Source: Paludibacteraceae bacterium (GTDB taxonomy: Bacteria > Bacteroidota > Bacteroidia > Bacteroidales > Paludibacteraceae). Taken from it: a DNA stretch of 64,000 nucleotides. The notes beneath the pieces are model-generated. The model searched no databases. It saw nothing but the letters and a program-made list of their open reading frames with translations, and had not been told where the DNA came from. The stretch lies in contig JAQVJY010000009.1 of the NCBI GenBank assembly GCA_028694915.1, positions 1-64,000 of the forward strand, read 5' to 3'. The translations under genes were made by a program, and so were the position numbers. The first letter of the stretch is position 1. Every line of letters starts with the position of its first letter. Below, piece by piece: positions 20,589-28,051 of the stretch.

Positions 20589-21059
20589 TTATTTTACCAA
20601 CAATACAGATTCGATAGCTTCTTTGAACGATGCTTTAGGCATGGCGCCTTGAGCCATTTGAGGTTGTCCTTCCATTGGCACAAATAAAATGCTAGGAATA
20701 GAGCGAATATTAAACGCCGCAGCTAGTTCTTGTTCAGCTTCTGTATCGATTTTGTAAATATAGATTTTACCATCGTACTCAGCTGCCAACTCTTCTAATA
20801 CTGGTGCAATCATTTTACAAGGTCCACACCACGAAGCATAAAAGTCGATAATAGCAGGTTTGTCACCTAAATATTTCCACTCGGTAGGATTTGCTTCGTA
20901 ATTCACTACCTTTTTCAAAAATTCTTCTTTTGTTAAATGAATTGTTCCCATAGTTTTTTGTTGTTTATTAGTTGTTTCTTGTTCCGTTTTTTTAGCCTGA
21001 CCGTTACACGAAAAGGTAGTAAGAGCCACTGCAACCAAAATTACTGTTTTAAATTTCAT
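20589..21059 (-). CDS. Thioredoxin-like lipoprotein
   Basis: 157 residues from the ATG at 21059. The first 20 residues are a lipoprotein signal (ALTTFSC), so the protein is probably anchored in the cell envelope. The thioredoxin fold follows with active site WCGPC in FYASWCGPCKM and cis-Pro in SIPSILF. A second in-frame Met (MGTIHLTK) just before the fold could give a cytosolic form. The operon context (DUF6132, DUF2892, ferredoxin) and shared operator point to disulfide reduction during peroxide stress. Confidence 0.88.
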   Translation of the reverse strand: MKFKTVILVAVALTTFSCNGQAKKTEQETTNKQQKTMGTIHLTKEEFLKKVVNYEANPTEWKYLGDKPAIIDFYASWCGPCKMIAPVLEELAAEYDGKIYIYKIDTEAEQELAAAFNIRSIPSILFVPMEGQPQMAQGAMPKASFKEAIESVLLVK

Positions 21060-21066
21060 AATATCA

Positions 21067-21279
21067 TTATTTAGAGTTTTTTGTTGAGTTATCAGGTAAT
21101 TCGCACGAACCACCACCGCAACAACACGAGGTACCTAAAAAAGCTTGTATCAAGAATAGTGCCGAAAATGTAAGCAACCAATACTCTCCATCAACCAATG
21201 CCCAAATACCAAGTGAAAGAGCCAAAATAACGCGAATAATACGCGCCGCATCCCATTTCTTAAATAAATTAGTTTTCAT
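21067..21279 (-). CDS. DUF2892 (YgaP-like) membrane protein with Cys cluster
   Basis: 70 residues. Two membrane helices (RIIRVILALSLGIWALVDG and WLLTFSALFLIQAFL) match the YgaP-type transmembrane domain, followed by a cysteine-rich tail (TSCCCGGGSCELP). Four Cys close to the membrane suggest metal or sulfur binding. It overlaps the upstream DUF6132 gene by 11 bp and sits 7 bp before the thioredoxin gene. Confidence 0.8.
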   Translation of the reverse strand: MKTNLFKKWDAARIIRVILALSLGIWALVDGEYWLLTFSALFLIQAFLGTSCCCGGGSCELPDNSTKNSK

Positions 21280-21475
21280 CCGTTTTCTTTTTTTTGAACA
21301 TGCTTAACAATAAAGCCCCTAATACCGCACCATAAATGGTAGAAATGTAAGGTGACGAAGTAATAGGACAAGTGCCACTTTGGCAACCGACAAAATACCA
21401 ATAAGCGAATCCGCCAACAGCACCCAATAAAGCACCTACTATATATAACCAATTTCGTTTAATCATATCGCTCAT
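21269..21475 (-). CDS. DUF6132-type small membrane protein
   Basis: 68 residues, two membrane helices (LYIVGALLGAVGGFAYWYFVG and STIYGAVLGALLLSMF) flanking a CQSGTCPITSSP loop with two Cys. It is the first gene of the redox operon, divergent from oxyR. The molecular role is not known; the Cys loop facing the thioredoxin side of the membrane suggests a redox or sulfur-transfer task. An internal ATG at 21466 is an equally possible start. Confidence 0.75.
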   Translation of the reverse strand: MSDMIKRNWLYIVGALLGAVGGFAYWYFVGCQSGTCPITSSPYISTIYGAVLGALLLSMFKKKKTDEN

Positions 21476-21487
21476 TATTTATTGTGA

Positions 21488-21555
21488 CAAAAGTACTACT
21501 AATATGCTATTTATACAACAGATATTTTCTATCTTTGCATTGATAAAATCTATAA
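21488..21555. promoter_or_regulatory. Divergent promoters with predicted OxyR operator
   Basis: Minus-strand -7 element TACTTTTG at 21488-21495 serves the DUF6132 operon; plus-strand -7 TATCTTTG at 21530-21537 serves oxyR. Between and across them lies the bipartite sequence ACAACAGATATT (21515-21526) and AATCTATAA (21547-21555). The same two parts occur at 23311-23351 with the same spacing and the same 20-bp distance to a minus-strand -7 element. Confidence 0.65.
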
Positions 21556-21560
21556 GCGTT

Positions 21561-22484
21561 ATGACTTTACAACAAATCGAATACATTGTAGCCTTAAACC
21601 GCCACCGTCACTTTGTAAAAGCGGCCGAAGAATGCGGAGTCACTCAACCCACTTTGAGTGCCATGGTGCAAAAATTGGAAGACGAATTGGATGTCAAAAT
21701 ATTTGACCGTTCCAAACATCCGATAGAACCAACCGCCATTGGCGAAAAAATTATTCGTCAGGCAGAAACCACACTTAATGAGATGCGTCGTATTCAAGAA
21801 GTGGTAAATAATGAAACAAATTCTCTGATTGGCACTTTAAAAATTGGAATTATACCAACTATAGCACCCTATTTGGTACCCGATTTCATTTCACGTTTCA
21901 GAACCGATTATGGACTCATAACGCTCACCATTTCAGAAATGCGAACGACCAATATTCTAGAACAATTAAAAACGGGAAATCTAGATTTGGCGATTGTGTC
22001 TACTCCACTCGATCAGCCCGACATGTTGGAAATTCCACTTTATTACGAGAAATTTGTAGCCTACTTCTCGCCCACACAACGTTTGACAGAAATTCCACTA
22101 AACCCGAAAGATATGCCACTCGACGATTTATGGGTATTACAAGAAGGGCACTGTGCGCGTCGACAAATATTTAACTTTTGCAATGCCGAAAGCAGCAACC
22201 ACATGTACGAAGCTGGCAGCATAGACACACTCGTAAAAATTGTTGATAAAAGCGGTGGTTACACGGTGATTCCAGAACTTCATCTCCAATTTTTAACCGA
22301 AACACAACTTAAAAATGTGAAAGAGATAACTTCACCACCAGCGGTGCGCGAAGTCTCTATTCTTATTCGTAAAGATTTTGTCAAAGAGCGCATGATTAAT
22401 GCTGTAGCCGACACCGTAAAAAAAATAATTCCACCACAGATGCTCGACGAACGTTTGAAAAAATTCTCAATCCGTCTGAAATAA
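21561..22484 (+). CDS. oxyR: Hydrogen-peroxide-sensing LysR regulator OxyR
   Basis: 307 residues from the ATG at 21561, which follows the -7 element correctly; the longer frame would start upstream of the RNA start. An N-terminal winged helix (LQQIEYIVALNRHRHFVKAAEECGVTQPTLS) is followed by a substrate-type sensor domain. The redox Cys pair region is recognisable: EGHCARRQIFNFC has two Cys at the expected OxyR spacing. Disulfide formation should switch on the divergent redox operon and the downstream peroxiredoxin, both of which carry the shared operator. Confidence 0.9.
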   Translation: MTLQQIEYIVALNRHRHFVKAAEECGVTQPTLSAMVQKLEDELDVKIFDRSKHPIEPTAIGEKIIRQAETTLNEMRRIQEVVNNETNSLIGTLKIGIIPTIAPYLVPDFISRFRTDYGLITLTISEMRTTNILEQLKTGNLDLAIVSTPLDQPDMLEIPLYYEKFVAYFSPTQRLTEIPLNPKDMPLDDLWVLQEGHCARRQIFNFCNAESSNHMYEAGSIDTLVKIVDKSGGYTVIPELHLQFLTETQLKNVKEITSPPAVREVSILIRKDFVKERMINAVADTVKKIIPPQMLDERLKKFSIRLK

Positions 22485-22487
22485 ACC

Positions 22488-22517
22488 AATAAAGCCACCC
22501 ATACAGGTGGCTTTATT
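22488..22517. terminator. Bidirectional terminator between oxyR and the peroxiredoxin
   Basis: Stem AATAAAGCCACC and its complement with a 6-nt loop. Confidence 0.8.
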
Positions 22518-22535
22518 ATGAATAGACACTGGGAA

Positions 22536-23240
22536 TTATTTTCCTAACTTACTTTCCACATCGTCTTTTGATAGTTTTTTGGTACAGAAGAACCAGTCGT
22601 AACAAGTGAGCTCACCCGACGCATTATCCATACGTTCTTTGGCTACACCACACGAACCAGCGGTTGGCACAATCACATCGTCGCCAGGACGCCAATCGGC
22701 AGGTAAGGCTACGCTGAAATTATCAGCGGTTTGCAACCCAATAATCACACGCTTCAATTCGTCGAAATTACGTCCTAAAGCGAGTGGATAATAAATAAGT
22801 GCACGAATTACGCCTTTAGGGTCGATAAAAAATACCGCTCTAACAGCTTTTGTTGAACTTTCACCAGGTTGTAACATGCCATACATGTTAGCCACATTCA
22901 TAGTGATATCTTCAATCAACGGGAAAGTAACTTCCACATTCTTCATGCCTTTGTACTCAATCTTTTCTTTAATAGTACGCAGCCAAGCAATATGACTATA
23001 AAGTCCGTCGACCGATAAACCTACCAACTGCGTATTCAACGCTTCAAACTCTTTTTGCATAGAAGCAAAGGTCATAAACTCAGACGTACACACTGGGGTA
23101 AAGTCGGCCGGATGGCTAAACAAAATCACCCATTTCCCTTTGTAGTCAGCAGGGAAATTGATAGTACCTTGGGTTGTTACAGCTTGAAAAGCAGGAGCTA
23201 AATCGCCAATACGTGGCATTGCATTTACTTGATTTTCCAT
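22536..23240 (-). CDS. Peroxiredoxin of the Prx6/archaeal AhpC type
   Basis: 234 residues, longer than classic AhpC (about 187), with the C-terminal extension typical of the Prx6 class. The peroxidatic Cys is residue 51 in HPADFTPVCTSEF, with the conserved Thr and Pro. Further Cys near the C-terminus (GSCGVAKE, ELTCYDWFFC) may act as resolving residues. It reduces peroxides in the cytosol. Its promoter carries the predicted OxyR operator at the same position as in the thioredoxin operon. Confidence 0.92.
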   Translation of the reverse strand: MENQVNAMPRIGDLAPAFQAVTTQGTINFPADYKGKWVILFSHPADFTPVCTSEFMTFASMQKEFEALNTQLVGLSVDGLYSHIAWLRTIKEKIEYKGMKNVEVTFPLIEDITMNVANMYGMLQPGESSTKAVRAVFFIDPKGVIRALIYYPLALGRNFDELKRVIIGLQTADNFSVALPADWRPGDDVIVPTAGSCGVAKERMDNASGELTCYDWFFCTKKLSKDDVESKLGK

Positions 23241-23283
23241 AGTTTTTATGTTTTAATTGATTAATAAATTAAATTTTATGATA

Positions 23284-23351
23284 CAAAAGTACACTTCAAT
23301 TATTATACAAACAACAGATATTGTCGATACTATTATTTATAGAATCTATAA
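23284..23351 (-). promoter_or_regulatory. Peroxiredoxin promoter with second copy of the OxyR-like operator
   Basis: -7 TACTTTTG on the minus strand at 23284-23291; operator halves ACAACAGATATT at 23311-23322 and AATCTATAA at 23343-23351. Spacing between halves (32 bp start to start) and from the -7 element (20 bp) equals that at 21488-21555. Confidence 0.65.
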
Positions 23352-23356
23352 ACAAA

Positions 23357-23389
23357 AACTGGTCGACAAATAAAATTTGTCGACCAGTT
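23357..23389 (-). terminator. Terminator of hsp20
   Basis: Perfect 14-bp stem AACTGGTCGACAAA with a 5-nt loop, 19 bp after the hsp20 stop; weak T tract. Confidence 0.75.
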
Positions 23390-23407
23390 CCTCTAATTCA
23401 AAACCTT

Positions 23408-23836
23408 TTAAGCAATTTCAATCAAGCGTTGCGCTTTTTTAATTTCCACTTCAGATAATTTTGGTACATCAATACTCAAAACACCATGTTGTACTTTTGC
23501 CGAAATTTTATCTTTATCGACATTGTCAGGCAAAATCATAGTTTGTTGGAATTTTGAATACGAAAATTCGCGACGTAAATAGCGTGTTTCTTTATTTTCG
23601 TCCTTCTTTTCCTCTTTTTTCTCTAATGTGATTACCAAATTATCATCTTCATCAACACGTACGTTAAAGTCCTCTTTCGATAAACCAGGAGCGGCTACTT
23701 CGACCGTATAAGCATGTTTAGTTTCCTTCACATTAATAGCGGGAGCTGTAGCATTAGCACGAGCCATAAATTCATTATCGAACATGTCGTTGAAAATCGA
23801 TGGCAACCAATTTGGATTTCTTCTTACAAGTGTCAT
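23408..23836 (-). CDS. Small heat-shock protein, Hsp20/alpha-crystallin family
   Basis: 142 residues. The alpha-crystallin domain runs from about residue 34 (PAINVKETKHAYTVEVAAPGL) to 130, with the GVLSIDVPK motif near the end. An ATP-independent holdase that binds unfolding proteins. It has a canonical Shine-Dalgarno sequence (AGGAGGA, 23844-23850) 7 bp before the ATG, unlike the neighbouring genes. Promoter: TTTG (23946-23949) and TTAGTTTG (23918-23925) on the minus strand, spacing 20. Confidence 0.93.
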   Translation of the reverse strand: MTLVRRNPNWLPSIFNDMFDNEFMARANATAPAINVKETKHAYTVEVAAPGLSKEDFNVRVDEDDNLVITLEKKEEKKDENKETRYLRREFSYSKFQQTMILPDNVDKDKISAKVQHGVLSIDVPKLSEVEIKKAQRLIEIA

Positions 23837-23843
23837 AATTGTT

Positions 23844-23850
23844 TCCTCCT
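23844..23850 (-). promoter_or_regulatory. Canonical Shine-Dalgarno sequence of hsp20
   Basis: Minus-strand AGGAGGA at 7 bp from the start codon. Other starts in this window have A-rich leaders without an anti-SD match. Confidence 0.8.
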
Positions 23851-24034
23851 ATAATTAAATTATTAAATAAGTTATTGTAGTGGCGGTTCTAACAACCACC
23901 TTCGATAGCTTATGGAACAAACTAAATGCCACAAATGAAAGTAAACAAAAAAGCACCAGACGAATAAAATTATAAATCATTGAATAACAAGGCATTAATA
24001 AATAATACACGAAAATATCAAAACACAAAAAACA

Positions 24035-24081
24035 ACTGTCATTATGGCATTTTTAAAACAAATAATACTGTCATTATGACA
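24035..24081. repeat. Two direct copies of a palindromic operator-like site
   Basis: ACTGTCATTATGGCA at 24035-24049 and ACTGTCATTATGACA at 24067-24081. The second contains a perfect 13-bp palindrome. The copies are 32 bp apart (about three helical turns) and end 16 bp before the -33 element of the TonB-receptor unit. Confidence 0.6.
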
Positions 24082-24096
24082 AAATAGGATAATAAA

Positions 24097-24128
24097 TTTG
24101 GAAGCGTCATGTTTTTAGCATATCTTTG
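24097..24128 (+). promoter_or_regulatory. Promoter of the leader and TonB receptor
   Basis: TTTG at 24097-24100 and TATCTTTG at 24121-24128 with 20 bp between. The RNA should start near 24135, which excludes the ATG at 24128 as a start codon. Confidence 0.75.
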
Positions 24129-24160
24129 TGCTCTCTTTCAAAAGAAGACGCAAGATAACC

Positions 24161-24532
24161 ATGTTGCCCAAAAGTCAAACAACTCAAACACTTCGTTTTC
24201 GTCGTTTTAGCCATAAGGCTTATGCGGCGTTCAACTCGTTACACCGTGTTGTGAATATTGGGTGTGTAGCTGGCCATATAACCGACTTGCAATTAGAAAA
24301 ATCGCACACACACTATCAACTCACTGAACATATAGTTGCGAAAATACAGAATAGCAATGATTCAGATGGAGAAGAACCTGCATCATATCTTTTACAGGCT
24401 ATTGAGGCAACTCTTATTACACTTACATTGAACCAATGTGACGCTGCTGCAGCGCGTCTTATTTGTCAATATTCATTTCTTAAGCTATCGATGTACCCAT
24501 CATCGGTAGCTTTTTTATTTTTCACCAATTAA
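24161..24532 (+). CDS. Leader ORF upstream of the TonB receptor
   Basis: 123 residues from the ATG at 24161. The N-terminal stretch LRFRRFSHKAYAAFNSLHRVV is basic and aromatic and reminds me of short leader segments that precede BtuB-like receptors in Bacteroidales; that is recollection, not a search. The rest is low in recognisable features. An intrinsic terminator is embedded in the last 15 codons, so translation to the stop would mask it. It may be a regulatory leader peptide rather than a functional protein. The TonB receptor begins 16 bp later. Confidence 0.5.
   Translation: MLPKSQTTQTLRFRRFSHKAYAAFNSLHRVVNIGCVAGHITDLQLEKSHTHYQLTEHIVAKIQNSNDSDGEEPASYLLQAIEATLITLTLNQCDAAAARLICQYSFLKLSMYPSSVAFLFFTN
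24482..24522 (+). terminator. Terminator/attenuator inside the leader ORF
   Basis: Stem GCTATCGATG (24484-24493) and CATCGGTAGC (24501-24510) with a 7-nt loop, then TTTTTTATTTTT. It lies 27 bp before the receptor ATG and about 350 nt after the promoter. Confidence 0.75.
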
Positions 24533-24548
24533 CCAAATTAAAAGAAGT

Positions 24549-26480
24549 ATGATTTTAAAGAAACAACTTTGGATGATGACCCTACTTTTGGTAGGCTTCA
24601 CTTTACACGTGCAAGCTCAAATGGACACCACACAAATTCATCCACTCTCCGAAATAAATGTGATAGCCACACAGCCCAAAGTAGCGAGCGATGCTTTACG
24701 CATTATCAGCACAATTACGGCGAAAGAGATACAATCCTTGCCCGTGCAAAATATCAATGAGCTACTCGATTATTTGCCTGGCGTCGATATCCGCACACGC
24801 GGTTCAAACGGTGCACAAGCTGACATTTCGATGCGCGGCGGCACATTCGACCAAGTACTTATTTTACTCAATGGCGTCAACATTACCGACCCACGTACGG
24901 GTCATGCCAATCTCGATCTTCCAATCGATTTAAACATGGTGGACCGCATCGAAGTATTACAAGGTACTTCCATGAATTTATTTGGGTTATCGGCTTTTAG
25001 TGGTGCCATCAATATTATCACTAACAGTACCGACAAAAAACAGGTAAAAGCGAGCGTTTCGGGTGGCGATTTGGGATATTTTGCACCAAACGTAGGCATT
25101 CATTATGCTAAAAACAAGTGGAAAGTAATGGGAGCTGCAAGTTACAACCAAAGTACTGGTTACACCTATAATACCGATTATCAATACAGTAATCTATTTC
25201 TGCAAAGCAGTTATACTGATTCCGTATTAGGAAATTGGAATTTACAAGTAGGCGGACAGCTAAAAGCATTTGGTTCAAACTCGTTTTATTCGCTCAAATA
25301 TCCCGACCAATATGAAGCCACCAAAACAGGTCTAGTGTCGTTACAATGGAACAAACGCATAGGCGCATTCAGCCTAGAAGCACAAGCCTACTACCGCACA
25401 CACTACGACCGCTTTGAACTCTTCCGCGAAGGCGTTGCCACGTTCCCAGCGTGGTATAAATCACATAACTATCACATAACCGATGTGGCAGGCGGCTCTA
25501 TGAAAGGCTCATGGTTCTCGCGCATCGGAAAAACATCCGCTGGCGTCGAATTACGCAACGAACACATTATCAGCAATGTATTAGGCGATGCTATCGACAC
25601 TAAACCGGCCATTCCATTTGCACCTGACACACTGTATTTCAAGTTTGCCAGGAATCGGCTAAATCTGAATTATTTTGCAGAGCAAGCTATTTTCAGTGGC
25701 AATTGGTCCGCCTCAGTCGGATTCTCGGGCAATTATAACACCATGTTTCAAAACAATTTTGCTTTTGGAGCCAACTTGGGTTATACGTTTGCCAAAAACG
25801 GAAATCTGTATGCTAACGTCAATCGCTCGTTGCGTTTACCCACTTTTACCGATTTGTACTATAAAAGTGCTACACAAATTGCCAATCCCAATTTGAAACC
25901 AGAAGAAAGTCTCACCGCCGAACTAGGTATGCGTTGGGCTAATTACGGTTTCCGCACTAATCTAAGTGTTTATTATCGCATTGGCCAGAACTTGATTGAC
26001 TGGGTAAAACGCGCAGACGAAGAAAAATGGCAAAGTGTGAATCACACACGAGTCGATGCCATGGGAGGTGAAGTAAACGTAGGTTATAGTTACGGCTATT
26101 GGCTCAAAAACATAGAAATCAGCTACGCCTATTGTCATTTAAATAAAGAAGCGGGCGAATTACTCTCAAAATATGCACTCGATTATTTGGAACACAAACT
26201 GGCGCTGCATCTAGAGCACGGTATTTATAAAGGATTTGGAGCAAGTTGGCAAGCTACTTACCAAAGCCGCAATGGAGCTTATTCCGACAAACAGGGAAAC
26301 ACACAAACCTACCAACCATTTTGGTTGCTTGATGGTCGTATCTTTTGGCAAACCGATAAACTCCATGTATTTTTGGAAAGTTCCAACTTACTCAACACCC
26401 ATTATTATGATTATGGCGGCATCGAACAACCTGGTCGCTGGGTAAAAGCAGGAATCACGGTGAATCTTGATTTGAAGTAA
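24549..26480 (+). CDS. TonB-dependent outer-membrane receptor (BtuB-like size)
   Basis: 643 residues with a signal peptide (LLLVGFTLHVQAQ). The plug domain spans about 35-150: a TonB-box-like SEINVIAT, then INELLDYLPGVDIRTRG and RIEVLQGTSMNLFGLSAFSGAINIIT. A 22-strand barrel follows and ends in VNLDLK. The short length without a carboxypeptidase-like N-terminal domain resembles vitamin B12 or metal-chelate receptors rather than SusC glycan receptors. The ligand cannot be told from sequence. Expression is probably controlled by attenuation in the long leader. Confidence 0.88.
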   Translation: MILKKQLWMMTLLLVGFTLHVQAQMDTTQIHPLSEINVIATQPKVASDALRIISTITAKEIQSLPVQNINELLDYLPGVDIRTRGSNGAQADISMRGGTFDQVLILLNGVNITDPRTGHANLDLPIDLNMVDRIEVLQGTSMNLFGLSAFSGAINIITNSTDKKQVKASVSGGDLGYFAPNVGIHYAKNKWKVMGAASYNQSTGYTYNTDYQYSNLFLQSSYTDSVLGNWNLQVGGQLKAFGSNSFYSLKYPDQYEATKTGLVSLQWNKRIGAFSLEAQAYYRTHYDRFELFREGVATFPAWYKSHNYHITDVAGGSMKGSWFSRIGKTSAGVELRNEHIISNVLGDAIDTKPAIPFAPDTLYFKFARNRLNLNYFAEQAIFSGNWSASVGFSGNYNTMFQNNFAFGANLGYTFAKNGNLYANVNRSLRLPTFTDLYYKSATQIANPNLKPEESLTAELGMRWANYGFRTNLSVYYRIGQNLIDWVKRADEEKWQSVNHTRVDAMGGEVNVGYSYGYWLKNIEISYAYCHLNKEAGELLSKYALDYLEHKLALHLEHGIYKGFGASWQATYQSRNGAYSDKQGNTQTYQPFWLLDGRIFWQTDKLHVFLESSNLLNTHYYDYGGIEQPGRWVKAGITVNLDLK

Positions 26481-26483
26481 CAA

Positions 26484-26525
26484 AAAAAATCCTCCGATAC
26501 AGTTTTTGTGTCGGAGGATTTTTTA
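26484..26525. terminator. Bidirectional terminator after the TonB receptor
   Basis: Stem AAAATCCTCCGATAC with a GU-containing partner GTGTCGGAGGATTTTTT; serves the convergent floA operon as well. Confidence 0.85.
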
Positions 26526-26542
26526 TAAATAACTAAAGGTTG

Positions 26543-27529
26543 TTATTTTTTCGACTCTTTAGTCGTTTTTTGGCCAGGCTTAGCAATAGCGTCACGCATA
26601 TTGGTATCCGCTTCGATGTTTTTCATTTTATAGTAATCCATAATTCCTAAATTACCATTACGAAAAGCCTCTGCCATAGCTTGAGGTACTTGTGCTTCTG
26701 CTTCAATTACTTTGGCACGAGCTTCTTGTGCTTTAGCTTTCATCTCTTGTTCCAAAGCCACAGCCATTGCACGACGTTCTTCAGCACGTGCTTGAGCAAT
26801 GTTTTTATCGGCCTCAGCTTGATCCATTTGCAAGTTAGCACCAATATTTTTACCAACATCTACGTCAGCAATATCAATAGACAAGATTTCAAATGCCGTA
26901 CCAGCATCCAACCCTTTGCTCAAAACTAATTTTGAGATAGAATCTGGATTTTCAAGAACCATTTTGTGCGTAGCACTCGAACCAATACTCGATACAATAC
27001 CTTCGCCAACACGAGCCAAAATAGTTTCTTCACCGGCACCACCAACCAACTGTTTGATGTTTGCACGAACGGTTACACGCGCACGAGCCAATAACTGAAT
27101 ACCATCTTTAGCTACCGACGAAACCACAGGGGTATCAATCACCTTAGGATTTACCGACATTTTCACCGCTTCGTCCACATCACGACCAGCTAAATCGATA
27201 GCTGTAGCCATTTGAAACGACAAGTCGATGTTTGCTTTGTTAGCCGATACCAACGCATGAACCACACGCACTACGTGACCGCCAGCCAAATAGTGAGCTT
27301 CCAAGTCGTCGCGACGAATGTCCTTCAAACCAGCTTTGTGCGCTTCAATCATGGCATTCACAATGATAAATGGCGGCACTTTACGAATACGCATCAAAAA
27401 CAGTTGCACCAAAGAAATGTTCACACCCGACACTTTGGCCGACAGCCACAATAAAAATGGCACGTAATAAAAGAAAATGATAACCAATACAATAAGTACG
27501 GCTATACCAAGAATCGATAATACTGTCAT
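26543..27529 (-). CDS. floA: Flotillin-like protein FloA
   Basis: 328 residues (UPF0365 family). An N-terminal membrane segment ([25 protein letters not shown]) is followed by the SPFH domain (about 60-230: [23 protein letters not shown]) and an Ala/Glu-rich coiled coil ([25 protein letters not shown]). It forms membrane microdomain scaffolds that help assemble protein complexes. The NfeD partner lies directly upstream on the same strand, the usual pair. Confidence 0.93.
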   Translation of the reverse strand: MTVLSILGIAVLIVLVIIFFYYVPFLLWLSAKVSGVNISLVQLFLMRIRKVPPFIIVNAMIEAHKAGLKDIRRDDLEAHYLAGGHVVRVVHALVSANKANIDLSFQMATAIDLAGRDVDEAVKMSVNPKVIDTPVVSSVAKDGIQLLARARVTVRANIKQLVGGAGEETILARVGEGIVSSIGSSATHKMVLENPDSISKLVLSKGLDAGTAFEILSIDIADVDVGKNIGANLQMDQAEADKNIAQARAEERRAMAVALEQEMKAKAQEARAKVIEAEAQVPQAMAEAFRNGNLGIMDYYKMKNIEADTNMRDAIAKPGQKTTKESKK

Positions 27530-27573
27530 AATAATTAATAATTAAGTGAATAATAAATATAAGTTCTACCAAG

Positions 27574-28047
27574 TTATTTTTCTGCCACAGCACGAACTAA
27601 TACACCAAATGTGGATACTTCTACAATTTCAACTTCCACCGTTTGGTCAATGAAACCATCTTGCGATTTAGCCTCCACCACTTCAGTACCAAAACGCACT
27701 TTGCCGATAGGAGCCAAACGCGATACCGTTACACCCTTGTCGCCAACCGACAAAGCAATACCGTTCAAAGCATCTACCTTGCCTTCCAATTGGGTATTGA
27801 GCGACATTTTATCCAACGCTCTAGAACGAAGAAACGCCCAAATAGCAAGACCCATAGCCACCACTCCGCCACCAATAGTAATCATACCAGCAGTAGCGCC
27901 TAAGTGCGAAAATGCGTACCAAATGGAAGCTCCTACAAACAACACGCCAGCCACACCACCTACAGAAATACCTGGCAAGAAAAATATTTCGAGCAAGAAG
28001 AAAATAATGCCTAAAAGCATAAACACAATAACCAATGTAATATCCAT
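27574..28047 (-). CDS. NfeD-family membrane protein
   Basis: 157 residues. Three N-terminal membrane helices (about 1-85) precede a C-terminal OB-fold (about 95-157: GKVDALNGIALSVGDKGVTV, then RVRF-type strands and EVVEVSTFGVLVRA). This is the short NfeD form without the protease domain. It functions with FloA, encoded 44 bp downstream. It starts 4 bp after the stop of the TPR/PD40 gene, so the three genes probably form one operon. Confidence 0.9.
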   Translation of the reverse strand: MDITLVIVFMLLGIIFFLLEIFFLPGISVGGVAGVLFVGASIWYAFSHLGATAGMITIGGGVVAMGLAIWAFLRSRALDKMSLNTQLEGKVDALNGIALSVGDKGVTVSRLAPIGKVRFGTEVVEAKSQDGFIDQTVEVEIVEVSTFGVLVRAVAEK

Positions 28048-28051
28048 AGCT

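Larger units (their letters stand above)
23837..24160. other. Divergent regulatory region between hsp20 and the TonB-receptor leader
   Basis: Holds the hsp20 promoter (23918-23949, minus), a pair of TGTCATTATGACA-type palindromes (24035-24081) and the promoter of the leader/TonB-receptor unit (24097-24128, plus). No gene is seen. Confidence 0.6.

Noticed and set aside
24135..24548. Cobalamin riboswitch before the TonB receptor
   Set aside because: The conserved GCCACTG-type B12 box and core were not found; only a leader ORF and terminator are evident.
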